Positions 32,870 through 41,390 of a stretch of 64,000 nt of DNA are shown here, in pieces. The stretch is from Cupriavidus gilardii (GTDB taxonomy: Bacteria > Pseudomonadota > Gammaproteobacteria > Burkholderiales > Burkholderiaceae). The first letter of the stretch is position 1. Every line of letters begins with the position of its first letter. Both the position numbers and the translations under genes were made by a program. The notes under the pieces were generated by a model, which made no database searches, was not told the origin of the DNA, and worked only from the letters and a program-made list of their open reading frames with translations. Location: NCBI RefSeq assembly GCF_013314895.1, contig NZ_JABTYE010000026.1, positions 1 to 64,000 of the forward strand. Reading direction: 5' to 3'.

Positions 32870-35812
32870 ATGACGCCCGCCCCTTTTGTTCCGCCTCATC
32901 TCATCGTTGCTCTGCTGCGCCAGAGAAGCCGATTGATCGCCCTCGAAACAGGGCTGGTCGACGTCAGCCTCGTAGTCGAACGCTTCACGGCGTTCGAAGC
33001 CCTATCCAAGTCCTTCGTCATCGAAATTGACTGCCTGTCGCCGTCGGCGCATCTCGATACGGTCGAGCTGGCGCGGCAGGAGATCACGCTGCGGCTGATG
33101 CTGGCCGATGGACGCTATCGCGCCTGGCATGGCTTCGTCGTCGATTGCGCGGCAATGGGCGGCGACGGCGGGCTGGCGCGTTACCGGCTCACCGTGGCGC
33201 CGTGGCTCGAGCGCCTGCGCGGCCGCGTCGACTGCTACGTCTACCAGGACAAGACCGCGCAGGAGATCGTCGAAGAGGTCTTCCGCGACTATCCGGCGGC
33301 CAACTTCCAGTTCACGGTCTCCCAACCGCTGCGCCGCCGCTCGATCTGCGCCCAGTACCGCGAGAGCGATTTCGACTTCGTGCAGCGGCTGCTGGCCGAG
33401 GAAGGCCTGTCCTACCGCTTTGAACACCTGCAGGGCGAAGACGACAAGCCCGAGGGCAGCCAGGCCCGCCATCGTCTGGTGGTGTTCGACAACGATGCGG
33501 AACGCCCGCCCTGCCCCCAATCGAGCATCCGCTTCCATCGCGCCGACATGACCGAGGAGACGGACACGATGACGGTCTGGTCGACGCGGCACAGCATCGG
33601 CCCCAACGCGGTCACCGTGTCGTCCTGGGACTACAAGACGCTGACCGCCGCGTCGGCGCAGGCCAATGCCGCTTCGGTGCCCGGCGAATGGCCGACCCTC
33701 GAAGCGTTCGATGCGCATGGGCCTTATCGCTATCCCGATGCGGCGACGGCCGATCGTGCGGCGCAATTGCGCATGCAGGGAGAGGAAAGCGGCTTTGTTC
33801 GCTTCGATGGCGCCGGTACCGTCCGCCAGCTGGGCGCCGGGCAGCGCTTTGCCCTGACCGAACATTTCGCAGCTGACGGCGACGAATTCGTCGCGCTGTC
33901 GGTGCGCCACGAAGCGGCGAACAACCTCGGCGCCGATGTCGCCAGGCTGCTCGGCACCACCGAGGTCGAGGCCGGCGGCTATCGCAATACGCTCGAAGCG
34001 GTGCGCGCCGATGCCCCGATCGTGCCGCATTTCCGCGCCAAGCCGACCGCGCCCGAAGGCCAGACCGCCATCGTGATCGCCGAGGGCGAGACGCCCCTGC
34101 ACACCGATCGCGATCATCGCGTGCGCGTTCGCTTTCCGTGGCTGCGGGCCTTTGCGCCGGCGGACCAGACGGGCAACGCGGGCCAGGCTGCCGCCTTCAC
34201 CGATCCCGGCTCTGATGACCTGACCCAGGTCACCGCCTGGGTGCGCGTCGCCGGCGCCATGGCCGGTCCCAACTGGGGCACCCACCACCTGCCGCGCGTC
34301 GGCACCGAACTGCTGCTGACCTTCCTCGACGGCGACATCGACCGGCCGCTGGCCGCGATGCAGCTGCACAACGAACAGGACACCCCGCCCTGGGCCAACG
34401 ACGACAAGCCGCTCGCTTCCATGCTGTCCGGCTGGCATACGCGCGGCCTGGGCGGCGACGGCTACAACCAGTGGGTCGTCGACGACTTCAAGGGCCGGCT
34501 GCGCATGCGGCTGGCCAGCTCCGCGGCGCAGACGCAGCTGAACCTCGGCTATCTGGTCGCCCAGGGCCCGCAGGACGCTCAGCGTGGCCCATGGCGCGGC
34601 ACCGGCGCCGAACTGCGCAGCGACGCGTGGGCGACGGTGCGCGCCGGCCAGGGTCTGCTGCTGTCGACCACCGCGCGACCTCGCGCCACCGGCACGGTGA
34701 TGAACATGGCCGAGGCGATCGCGCTGCTCAAGGGCGCGCAACGGACCGCCGACCGCTTGTCGACCGCCGCGCAGACGCAGACCGCCCTGCCCCTGGCCGC
34801 CAACGAGCTGTTCGAACCACTGCTGACGATGGTCGAGCCCGAGCAGGACGGGCACTACGCCGACACCGTCAACGGCCAGGACGCCAAGCAGCCTGACGGC
34901 AAGCCGGTCGAGCGCTTTGCCGAGCCGCTGCTGGTGGCGGAGACGCCAACTTCCATCGCGGTCGCCAGTCAGGAAACCACTGCGGTCTATTCGGGCCGAC
35001 ACCTGCACGGCACCGTGCAATCGGACTGGCAGCTGACCGCCGGCAAGACCATCGCGATGGCGGCGGCGCAAGGCGTGTCGCTGTTCGTGCAGCGTAATGG
35101 CTTGAAAGCCGTTGCCGCCAATGGGCCACTGTCGGTACAGGCGCATGGCGGCGCGATGTCGATTCTAGCGGACAAGGAAGTGGTGGTGACTTCGTCGAAT
35201 GAGGCGGTCGAGATTCTGGCGAAGAACACCGTCGTGCTGCATGCGGCGGATTCGGTGATTCGATTGGAAGGGAATGCGATTACTTTCGAGACGCCGGGGA
35301 TGGTCGAAGTCAAAGCGATTCACCATACTTTCACCGCAGCGGAGGGCAATCCAACAATCCCGACTCATCATCCCTCGGCCACTGCGATCCCGCCCGGACA
35401 CTTTGCCGTCCGCATCGCGCGTCCATTCGAGGCAGAGCCCATCATCGGCAAGCCCTATGTGCTGTGCCTGGGTACCCAGACCTTCGAAGGAAATGTCCCG
35501 GCCAGCGGAGTCATAGAGCATCCCATGGTGCCAGGCACGGAGACCGCCACGCTGACAATTCATCCGTTTGACCGTCAACACCAGCCATGGCAATGGACAT
35601 TGGATCTACGCGTTCAGGCCAATACGAAGGATCACCGCGGCATCCAGTCCCGACTAAAGAATCTCGGCTTCTATGACGGCAAACTCGACGGAGTCTGCGG
35701 CCAAAGAACCCGGGCGGCACTGCGGGCGTTCCATGAGACGGTCAGGATGCCCTCTTCCTCCGGCCTACATGCGGATGCGCTGACATCGCTTAACGCCCAG
35801 CATGACATCTGA
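32870..35812 (+). CDS. vgrG: VgrG spike protein with C-terminal peptidoglycan-binding domain
   Basis: 980 residues from the ATG at 32870 (MTPAPFVPPHLIVALLRQ), chosen because it aligns with the start of vgrG1; in-frame ATGs at 32846 and 32855 lie in the repeat spacer. The gp27-like, gp5-like and beta-helix parts (bases 33029-35302) are almost identical to vgrG1. The C-terminus differs: a transthyretin-like segment (FAVRIARPFEAEPIIGKPYV), then a peptidoglycan-binding domain of the PG_binding_1 type (IQSRLKNLGFYDGKLDGVCG, RTRAALRAFHE). The domain suggests delivery of cargo to the cell wall, in keeping with the next gene, which starts 14 bp downstream. Confidence 0.95.
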   Translation: MTPAPFVPPHLIVALLRQRSRLIALETGLVDVSLVVERFTAFEALSKSFVIEIDCLSPSAHLDTVELARQEITLRLMLADGRYRAWHGFVVDCAAMGGDGGLARYRLTVAPWLERLRGRVDCYVYQDKTAQEIVEEVFRDYPAANFQFTVSQPLRRRSICAQYRESDFDFVQRLLAEEGLSYRFEHLQGEDDKPEGSQARHRLVVFDNDAERPPCPQSSIRFHRADMTEETDTMTVWSTRHSIGPNAVTVSSWDYKTLTAASAQANAASVPGEWPTLEAFDAHGPYRYPDAATADRAAQLRMQGEESGFVRFDGAGTVRQLGAGQRFALTEHFAADGDEFVALSVRHEAANNLGADVARLLGTTEVEAGGYRNTLEAVRADAPIVPHFRAKPTAPEGQTAIVIAEGETPLHTDRDHRVRVRFPWLRAFAPADQTGNAGQAAAFTDPGSDDLTQVTAWVRVAGAMAGPNWGTHHLPRVGTELLLTFLDGDIDRPLAAMQLHNEQDTPPWANDDKPLASMLSGWHTRGLGGDGYNQWVVDDFKGRLRMRLASSAAQTQLNLGYLVAQGPQDAQRGPWRGTGAELRSDAWATVRAGQGLLLSTTARPRATGTVMNMAEAIALLKGAQRTADRLSTAAQTQTALPLAANELFEPLLTMVEPEQDGHYADTVNGQDAKQPDGKPVERFAEPLLVAETPTSIAVASQETTAVYSGRHLHGTVQSDWQLTAGKTIAMAAAQGVSLFVQRNGLKAVAANGPLSVQAHGGAMSILADKEVVVTSSNEAVEILAKNTVVLHAADSVIRLEGNAITFETPGMVEVKAIHHTFTAAEGNPTIPTHHPSATAIPPGHFAVRIARPFEAEPIIGKPYVLCLGTQTFEGNVPASGVIEHPMVPGTETATLTIHPFDRQHQPWQWTLDLRVQANTKDHRGIQSRLKNLGFYDGKLDGVCGQRTRAALRAFHETVRMPSSSGLHADALTSLNAQHDI
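33029..35302 (+). repeat. 2,274-bp direct repeat, copy 2 (vgrG core)
   Basis: Second copy of the vgrG core repeat; same length and orientation as 15873-18146. Differences are mostly scattered single bases, concentrated around 33600-34200 and the last 300 bp, which suggests a fairly recent duplication or ongoing gene conversion. Confidence 0.9.
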
Positions 35813-35826
35813 CCGCCGGCCGCCCC

Positions 35827-37632
35827 ATGCGATACGGCAACTTCGACCTTCAGCGCGACGATCACGATGGCGCGGTCCGGGACAACCGCCCGCCGCGTTG
35901 GGGCGGGCTCTTTGACCCCCCTTCCTATCCGGCAACCGGCGAGACACCTCAAGATCAGGGTGGAGCGACGCTCGTTGTACCCCAGTACGTGCAACAACTG
36001 CAGCGCGATCTTCGATCCCTCGGGTTCGGTGTCGTGGGCGTACCCAGCGGCTACTTCGACCGTTATACAGAGTGGGCAGTACGCGAATTCCAGATCTATG
36101 CGGGGATGTCGCATGTCGCGCAATTCAGTGCAGCACGACTTCGAAGTCTCCTTCCCGCGAGCCAACTCGGCACGCCGTTGGCCGAGCACGCGCATGATGT
36201 TGCATCGCTAGGAATGCGCGATGACTCGAGTCCGGCAGAGTCACTCTATGTTGCGACGCTGTCCCGCGTCCCCAACACCTGCAGATACACAGGTCCGATA
36301 TCGGGAGTCGTTAACCAAACGACTCGGGATGCCCTGGACCACTGGGTGCACCACAACTACCGTTGCCCTGTGGTCATTGAGGTGTGGACGGTGGACGCCC
36401 GAACGCAGGCTCGTACCCGGCCGTTTGTGAACGGGATAAACATCTGGCGACACGATGAGATCACGCACGTAGGCGTAAAAAACGGACCCTGGTGGAAGAC
36501 CCACACCCGAATGTTCTTTCGAGACTTCACGCGCTACTACTGCTATCCCAGCACGCAACGGGACGACCATTACCAACCACTTGGCAGCTACACCAACTAC
36601 AAGGGCTACGGCGGTCCCGTCAGCACTGTGCCAGCGCACTGCTGGCCCGAAAGCGAAATGACTCCTGAACGCTTAATCGAGGGAAGAACGTTGGCGGCAC
36701 TACAGGCGGACCCTCAGTGTGCCACGGCATCGACGTACAGGGTAGTCAGAGCCACGGCCGAGCAGGAATGCCTGGCAGCGTTCGACTCCGTCAACGCATA
36801 CGACGACGCTCTTGTGTCAATCGGGCCGTGTCATTGGACATTGGGCGTCCTGCCCGCCAAGGGGTACCACAATGGTGAGCTGGCCGGGTTCCTCGCCTAT
36901 GTCCTGCATCACCATCGGTCCGACTACCTTACGGCCTTCGGCAATTTCGGGCTCTATCCTTCCGCCGCGTGGGTACGGAGCAACCAGGGAGCGCTATGGA
37001 ACGCTGGCCAGCGCAAGTATGCCGGCTGGATTCGCCAGCACGCGCCCGTTACAAGTCCCGCCGAGGCGCCGGACAATCTCGGCAGACTTCCGGAAGTCAG
37101 CCGCCAGCTACCAGAGGCGAATTACTACAAGACGTGGCATTGGTTCTACCGGTGGGTGATGGCAGGCCGATGTGTACCGGGCGTTCGTAGCTCGATGTGG
37201 GATATGGTACGGCTCCGATTAAGAGACATCCTTGCCATTCCTGTGCTGGCCAGAGCGGGAAACCAACGGATAGCAGGCTCCCTCGGCACGGTCTTCACCT
37301 CGGAGAAGGCCATCGCGATCCTCCTGCGTTGGCACATCTTTCGCCCCGCACACGTAGCCGGCAATGCAGTAGGTGATTCCATGCATAAGGCAATACTGGC
37401 GAACCCAAGTATCGATTGGGCTCTACCGCTGAATCGTTGGACTGACCTGCACGAGCAAGCCCTGAGCCGACAACTACTGACAGATGCGACGGCGATCACC
37501 AGTAGCCAGAAAGATCTTGCATCCTGGCCGGCATACGCCGGACGGGAGATCCGCAAGTATTCCCTGAACCACGAGTTGGGACCGCTTTCAGAAGCGCGAC
37601 ACTCCTTCGTGTTGGACACCACAGGACTGTGA
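35827..37632 (+). CDS. Predicted peptidoglycan-targeting T6SS effector
   Basis: 601 residues. Two peptidoglycan-binding half-repeats are visible: residues ~50-100 (VQQLQRDLRSLGF, GYFDRYTEWAVREFQIYAGM) and ~155-180 (GPISGVVNQTTRDALDHWV). The rest is not a family I recognise with certainty. The central part has an acidic/aromatic cluster (EQECLAAFDSVNAYDDALVS, GPCHWTLG, LAGFLAYVLHHH) that could be a lysozyme-like active site with the Glu and Asp residues as candidates. No signal peptide, as usual for T6SS cargo. It follows a vgrG with its own peptidoglycan-binding domain and precedes an exported protein overlapping its stop, the usual order vgrG-effector-periplasmic immunity. Confidence 0.65.
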   Translation: MRYGNFDLQRDDHDGAVRDNRPPRWGGLFDPPSYPATGETPQDQGGATLVVPQYVQQLQRDLRSLGFGVVGVPSGYFDRYTEWAVREFQIYAGMSHVAQFSAARLRSLLPASQLGTPLAEHAHDVASLGMRDDSSPAESLYVATLSRVPNTCRYTGPISGVVNQTTRDALDHWVHHNYRCPVVIEVWTVDARTQARTRPFVNGINIWRHDEITHVGVKNGPWWKTHTRMFFRDFTRYYCYPSTQRDDHYQPLGSYTNYKGYGGPVSTVPAHCWPESEMTPERLIEGRTLAALQADPQCATASTYRVVRATAEQECLAAFDSVNAYDDALVSIGPCHWTLGVLPAKGYHNGELAGFLAYVLHHHRSDYLTAFGNFGLYPSAAWVRSNQGALWNAGQRKYAGWIRQHAPVTSPAEAPDNLGRLPEVSRQLPEANYYKTWHWFYRWVMAGRCVPGVRSSMWDMVRLRLRDILAIPVLARAGNQRIAGSLGTVFTSEKAIAILLRWHIFRPAHVAGNAVGDSMHKAILANPSIDWALPLNRWTDLHEQALSRQLLTDATAITSSQKDLASWPAYAGREIRKYSLNHELGPLSEARHSFVLDTTGL

Positions 37633-38246
37633 CATTGATGCTAAAGAAAATCATCGTGATGGCTGCTGCGGCGTCCGCGGTAGCGCTGGCGGAGGCCGGA
37701 AGTCTCCATTCAAGCGAAGGAATTCAGCGGTTCTGCAACAAGGCTGCTGACGACCGCATTTTCGACATCAAGTTTCGTGATGACGGAGCCGTCTCCGTGT
37801 GCTTCCCCGGTCAGGACGACGTGGATTGCTTTTATTCGTACACACAGGGGAAAACGTATTTGCACTCGCGCCCCGACCTGAACAACGATGGTCTTCCTGA
37901 CGTCATCGTAAAGGACTTTCGATCGGCATACGGGCTACATGAGGTGGTTCATTTGATGGCATTCGTCCAGTGCAAGGACAAGACCTTTCTTCAGGTAGCC
38001 GATGAAATGCTCACGGATCTGAAGCCGATACGCCGTGCCAAGCCACAGCAGTTCAGTGATCTCAGGGCCAGCCGCGCGTGCTATGACGAGAAGCTGGAAC
38101 GGGTGCGGACACGCTTTTTTCGGCTCAGGTTTGACAGGAAGACATTCTTTTACGGCCCGCCCGACGGGGACCCGGAATTGAGCCAGTACTGCACCGATAA
38201 GGAGCTCTCCCTTCCATCGTCGGCTCTCATCGGTCCGGCGCACTAA
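37629..38246 (+). CDS. Exported protein, probable periplasmic immunity to cell-wall effector
   Basis: 205 residues from a GTG at 37629 that overlaps the effector stop by 4 bp (GTGA); an ATG at 37638 gives an ideal signal peptide (MLKKIIVMAAAASAVALAEA) and may be the true start. The mature part has an Asp-rich, EF-hand-like loop (DLNNDGLPDVIVKD), several cysteines (RFCNK, DCFYSY, QCKDK, RACYD, QYCTDK) and no recognised family. Coupling and export to the periplasm fit an antidote to the predicted peptidoglycan hydrolase. Assignment is by position. Confidence 0.65.
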   Translation: MTLMLKKIIVMAAAASAVALAEAGSLHSSEGIQRFCNKAADDRIFDIKFRDDGAVSVCFPGQDDVDCFYSYTQGKTYLHSRPDLNNDGLPDVIVKDFRSAYGLHEVVHLMAFVQCKDKTFLQVADEMLTDLKPIRRAKPQQFSDLRASRACYDEKLERVRTRFFRLRFDRKTFFYGPPDGDPELSQYCTDKELSLPSSALIGPAH

Positions 38247-38379
38247 GGGCGTGGAACTGCAACTCTTTCGGAACCCCGTTCACCTCTGCCGAGGCCGGAA
38301 CCTTCCGCTTCACCACTATCCCGAGCCTTAGCTGCGCGCATCGATCGTCGCTTGTCGCTCCCGTGGCTCCCAAGACTTC

Positions 38380-39159
38380 TTACCTTGGCTTCCGCGAGAA
38401 CAGCAGGCGACACCAACCGGCGATACCTTCGGCGCCATGCTCCTGAACGTCCGCAGGCGCCACAACCTTGCGGTTTGCACTGATGTCCCATACCCCGGGG
38501 TAGCTATTAGGTCCGCAATCCATCTCACCGTTGGGAGACGCGAAGCGTCCATCTGCCGATAGCCTTCCTTTGGCACGGGAGTCATCATATGCAAAACCGT
38601 ACTTCTGGAGCTGCTCCAACGGCATTGACTTTACATAGGCCCCCGGGATGCCAACGAGATTGCGCGAGGTTCCTATTCGCGCGATTGTCGCAAGAAAACT
38701 TGGCGGCGTTGTTGAGATGGGATCTATGGACAGATAGATATCCTTGTTGATATTTAGATCAATCAATGTTCCTGCCGCCGCTGGAATGCTCTTCTTCGAT
38801 GGACGAGCTTGTTCGCACCGAGACAAGTCTTCCATCAAGACATACTCAGTGTCCGAGACAATGAGCGCAGCACCATCGGACGACGGTTCAGCACTGTCAG
38901 CCTTGAACCCAAGCTCGCAGACAAGCGTCTTGCCATTGCCGTCTTGTATCGCCACTTCTCGACCATCCGACCGGAGCGCAAAGCTCGGGTCAACAAAGGC
39001 CCCCGCTATGCCTAGGCCGGGCGATAAAAAGCCGAGGAAAGCAGAGAACAACACGGTTACTGTCAAAGGGGACATGCCCGCGGATGCGCAGGTACCACTG
39101 CAGGCGCCGGAGAGAGGAATGTCGGAGCCCGTCTTGCGCCGGCTTTTCCGCATTATCAT
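38380..39159 (-). CDS. Exported or membrane-anchored protein of unknown function
   Basis: 259 residues from the ATG at 39159, with GGAGAG upstream and a 4-bp overlap with the DUF3304 gene before it. A basic N-terminus (MIMRKSRRKTG) precedes a hydrophobic stretch (LTVTVLFSAFLGFLSPGLGIA) that is either an anchor or a late signal peptide. The mature domain carries FALRSDGREVAIQDGNGKTL and CELGFKADSAEP, and ends with AGWCRLLFSRKPR. No family recognised. Last gene of the long minus-strand run that starts at the third vgrG, so an envelope immunity role is possible. Confidence 0.65.
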   Translation of the reverse strand: MIMRKSRRKTGSDIPLSGACSGTCASAGMSPLTVTVLFSAFLGFLSPGLGIAGAFVDPSFALRSDGREVAIQDGNGKTLVCELGFKADSAEPSSDGAALIVSDTEYVLMEDLSRCEQARPSKKSIPAAAGTLIDLNINKDIYLSIDPISTTPPSFLATIARIGTSRNLVGIPGAYVKSMPLEQLQKYGFAYDDSRAKGRLSADGRFASPNGEMDCGPNSYPGVWDISANRKVVAPADVQEHGAEGIAGWCRLLFSRKPR

Positions 39160-39686
39160 CTCTCCTTTCCTCCGGGTCCACTGGGATCGATACCATGCCG
39201 AAGCTGCGCATCGGAGCCCTTCAAGGGATAGTGCGGCGACCAAAAGGCATACATCGTCACGAAGACCTTGATCTCGCCGTTCCGAAGAAAGTGAACGGCG
39301 AAGTGCCCGACCTCGTCGTATCTCGGCACAGGCACTACGCGTTCCCGGTAGTTCTTGTCATGCTCGTTGGTCCAACCGATCTTCACTGCGAGGTCTGGTC
39401 TCCATGATTCTGGCACCGCCACGCAGCATACGAAGCCGCCTCCGCCTTCGTGTGCACCGAGATAGGTGCCTCCTTTCCCATCGACTGTAAAGTGCCCGAT
39501 ATCCTTATCCGTATGGTTGTAGCCGACGATGTTGGTGCCGACCACTTCGCTCTCGCATGCGGACAACATCCACATTGATATCGCGAAGACAACTACCTTC
39601 GCAACGCGACGTACTGACCTATTTTTACTCGATCGCCGCGCGACATTGATAAACACAAGTGCGCTGTAAACGTCAACTTGTTCCAT
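39156..39686 (-). CDS. DUF3304-like lipoprotein
   Basis: 176 residues from the ATG at 39686, overlapping the previous lipoprotein gene by 14 bp. Signal segment VVVFAISMWMLSAC with lipobox LSAC. The mature part starts with the DUF3304-type stretch GTNIVGYNHTDKDIGHFTVD, then GAHEGGGGFVCCVAVPESW and EVGHFAVHFLRNGEIKVFVT. It is a clear paralogue of the protein at 49225. DUF3304 lipoproteins are often found beside T6SS lipase effectors; immunity in the periplasm is inferred. Confidence 0.75.
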   Translation of the reverse strand: MEQVDVYSALVFINVARRSSKNRSVRRVAKVVVFAISMWMLSACESEVVGTNIVGYNHTDKDIGHFTVDGKGGTYLGAHEGGGGFVCCVAVPESWRPDLAVKIGWTNEHDKNYRERVVPVPRYDEVGHFAVHFLRNGEIKVFVTMYAFWSPHYPLKGSDAQLRHGIDPSGPGGKER

Positions 39687-40194
39687 GTGGTTGATAACCT
39701 TCGCGCAAAATATATTTCCTCGCACACGCCTCATTTTTCGCACAGATTTCACCGGGCGACAACCTTAGTGGTTCCGGGGCTCGCGGTCCAGGCCTATACA
39801 TTGAAGGGAAAATCCGTACTTTTCCATCCGGAAAGAAAGCGATCCAAAGAAAACTGGGATAATCTCCGGTATACGGTTCTACCTCTACCTCGGCCTTATG
39901 TAGAGCATTCTCGTCTTTCTGATAAAGCGCGTCATCCTGCCACTCAACGGTCATCGTCATGCCGGGTTTCCATTTGGCAGGAACGCCTACGCTTCCAGCG
40001 AAGCTAGTCCCCCCACCCCAACTTCCCATGCCACCCGCCCAGACTCCATTGACATAGACAACGCCCAACGGCATGTCCGTGTAGTTGAGAATGGATAGCT
40101 TCAGCCCCCAGCCTTCGTCTTCCTCCTTGGCATGTCTTTTACAGCCGGACAACACGAAGACGGCGATTAGAACAGCGGAAAGAATCCTAACCAT
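39673..40194 (-). CDS. DUF3304-like lipoprotein, near-identical to 44031 copy
   Basis: 173 residues. Lipoprotein signal peptide MVRILSAVLIAVFVLSGC (lipobox LSGC). Mature part: LSILNYTDMPLGVVYVNGVW, AGGMGSWGGGTSFAGSVGVP, PGMTMTVEWQDDALYQKDEN, SFLWIAFFPDGKVRIFPSMY. It differs only at scattered positions from the protein at 44031-44555, both in residues and in DNA, so one is a recent copy of the other. The duplication suggests a toxin-protection array. Overlaps the next DUF3304 gene. Confidence 0.78.
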   Translation of the reverse strand: MVRILSAVLIAVFVLSGCKRHAKEEDEGWGLKLSILNYTDMPLGVVYVNGVWAGGMGSWGGGTSFAGSVGVPAKWKPGMTMTVEWQDDALYQKDENALHKAEVEVEPYTGDYPSFLWIAFFPDGKVRIFPSMYRPGPRAPEPLRLSPGEICAKNEACARKYILREGYQPHGTS

Positions 40195-40384
40195 GTTAGA
40201 CCTAAGAGTGGGTAGATACCGACGGAGCGTATGGCTATCATAGCCTTTCTGATTAGCGACGGCGTGCTCGGGTCCCGCGAGGCCGTTTCCCGTTCAGCAA
40301 ATCGCATCTTCAAGATAGAGGCGCATAGCCGGACAATACCGTATCAAGCCGACCAGGAATGGCGAGCACTTGGACAATACGAGA

Positions 40385-40888
40385 ATGCCTACCCTGTCTC
40401 GCCGGCAGCGCCGGCTCCGCGCGCTCCGAATTACCATCTCGGCCTTGGCATTCGCACTGACAGCATGCTCGGAGCCGCAGCCGGGGCTCAACGCAGATTC
40501 GAGCGCCTTCGGGACGCATCTCCGCTTGCAACAGCCCGCCCGCGACGTTCGATTCGAGGTCGTAACGTTGCCCGAATCCAAGAAGGGCGATGGCGGAATC
40601 GGCCCAACCGACTATGTGTCGGTGATCGGCGTGGCGACGCTGTCCGATTCTGATGTGAAGCGCATTTCCGCGGAATCGTCGTATCGAGGCAACGCCACCA
40701 TTCCTGGGGCCTTCGTTCGGCCATGGCTTGGTAAAGACGCCACCGTCGCGCTGGAAGAAGCCCTCCGCGGCGCGCGTCCCATCTACGACGCGCGGTGGAT
40801 GGTGAGCAGACCATCCGGGCGCGCATTCGGCGTTCCGGTTGCCGGCAGCAGGTGGTTGTTCTACGTTGAATACGTCGGCCCCAGCTGA
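40385..40888 (+). CDS. Small lipoprotein, opposite strand
   Basis: 167 residues from the ATG at 40385 (MPTLSRRQRRLRALRI). Signal peptide with lipobox LTAC (ISALAFALTACSEPQ). The mature part contains FEVVTLPESKKGDGG and YVSVIGVATLSDSDVKRIS and ends GSRWLFYVEYVGPS. No family recognised. It lies on the plus strand inside an otherwise minus-strand run, separating the two DUF3304 genes from the exported-protein genes, and thus needs its own promoter. An upstream TTG at 40370 is possible. Confidence 0.62.
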   Translation: MPTLSRRQRRLRALRITISALAFALTACSEPQPGLNADSSAFGTHLRLQQPARDVRFEVVTLPESKKGDGGIGPTDYVSVIGVATLSDSDVKRISAESSYRGNATIPGAFVRPWLGKDATVALEEALRGARPIYDARWMVSRPSGRAFGVPVAGSRWLFYVEYVGPS

Positions 40889-40939
40889 GTCTTGGGGCAC
40901 TGAATTTGCAAGATGGCCATCGGCTCCCGGCGCTCTTCG

Positions 40940-41347
40940 CTACCTGTGCGCGCACCCTCGTTGCACGGCGCGCAGCAACTCAAGCTGGCTTCCAAGCAGA
41001 ATCAGGCGCATATCGAGCTGCTGCCACGAGCCTGGTTCAAGGGCCCCTTCTATGTCGCCTCTCAGGGCATCGTATTTTTCCGAAACGGCTCTCAGATCGA
41101 CCGGGCATGCGTTAGCCGATGCGGCCGCTATCGTGTCATGAATCCTCGATACATATCCATCCTCCACCTCGTCATAGCAACTCTTCGCTATCAGACCACA
41201 CCCACTCTTGCACGAGGCCAGGGCCATACTCTTCCTCTTGATGCAAGCGGCGATATCGTCTTGCACGACGGATGTGGCAGCGTGGGAGGCCAACATGCAG
41301 AACAGGAACGGCAGGCACATCAAAGAACGAGAAAGTCGCTGTGTCAT
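40940..41347 (-). CDS. Small exported Cys-rich protein
   Basis: 135 residues from the ATG at 41347 (MTQRLSRSLMCLPFLFCM), a signal peptide with likely cleavage after ASHAA. Mature part of ~110 residues with paired cysteines (ACIKRK, ASCKSGCGLIAKSCYDE, NACPVD, GCAHR) and helical character, superficially like small periplasmic lysozyme-inhibitor proteins. An in-frame TTG 12 bp upstream is an alternative start. Periplasmic location is well supported; an inhibitor or immunity role is inferred from its place in the run. Confidence 0.65.
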   Translation of the reverse strand: MTQRLSRSLMCLPFLFCMLASHAATSVVQDDIAACIKRKSMALASCKSGCGLIAKSCYDEVEDGYVSRIHDTIAAASANACPVDLRAVSEKYDALRGDIEGALEPGSWQQLDMRLILLGSQLELLRAVQRGCAHR

Positions 41348-41390
41348 AGCGTTCGTCAATCTGGATAGCGCTTCAGGTGCACGTCGCCCT

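Noticed and set aside
33002..35146. 714-codon minus-strand open frame in vgrG2, with a similar one (16698-18500) in vgrG1
   Set aside because: The two look alike only because the vgrG cores are duplicated; both are reverse-frame shadows of VgrG.
40310..40900. 196-codon minus-strand frame opposite the lipoprotein at 40385
   Set aside because: The plus strand encodes a lipoprotein signal with lipobox LTAC; the minus frame has no signal, motif or ribosome binding site, though it would match the strand of its neighbours.
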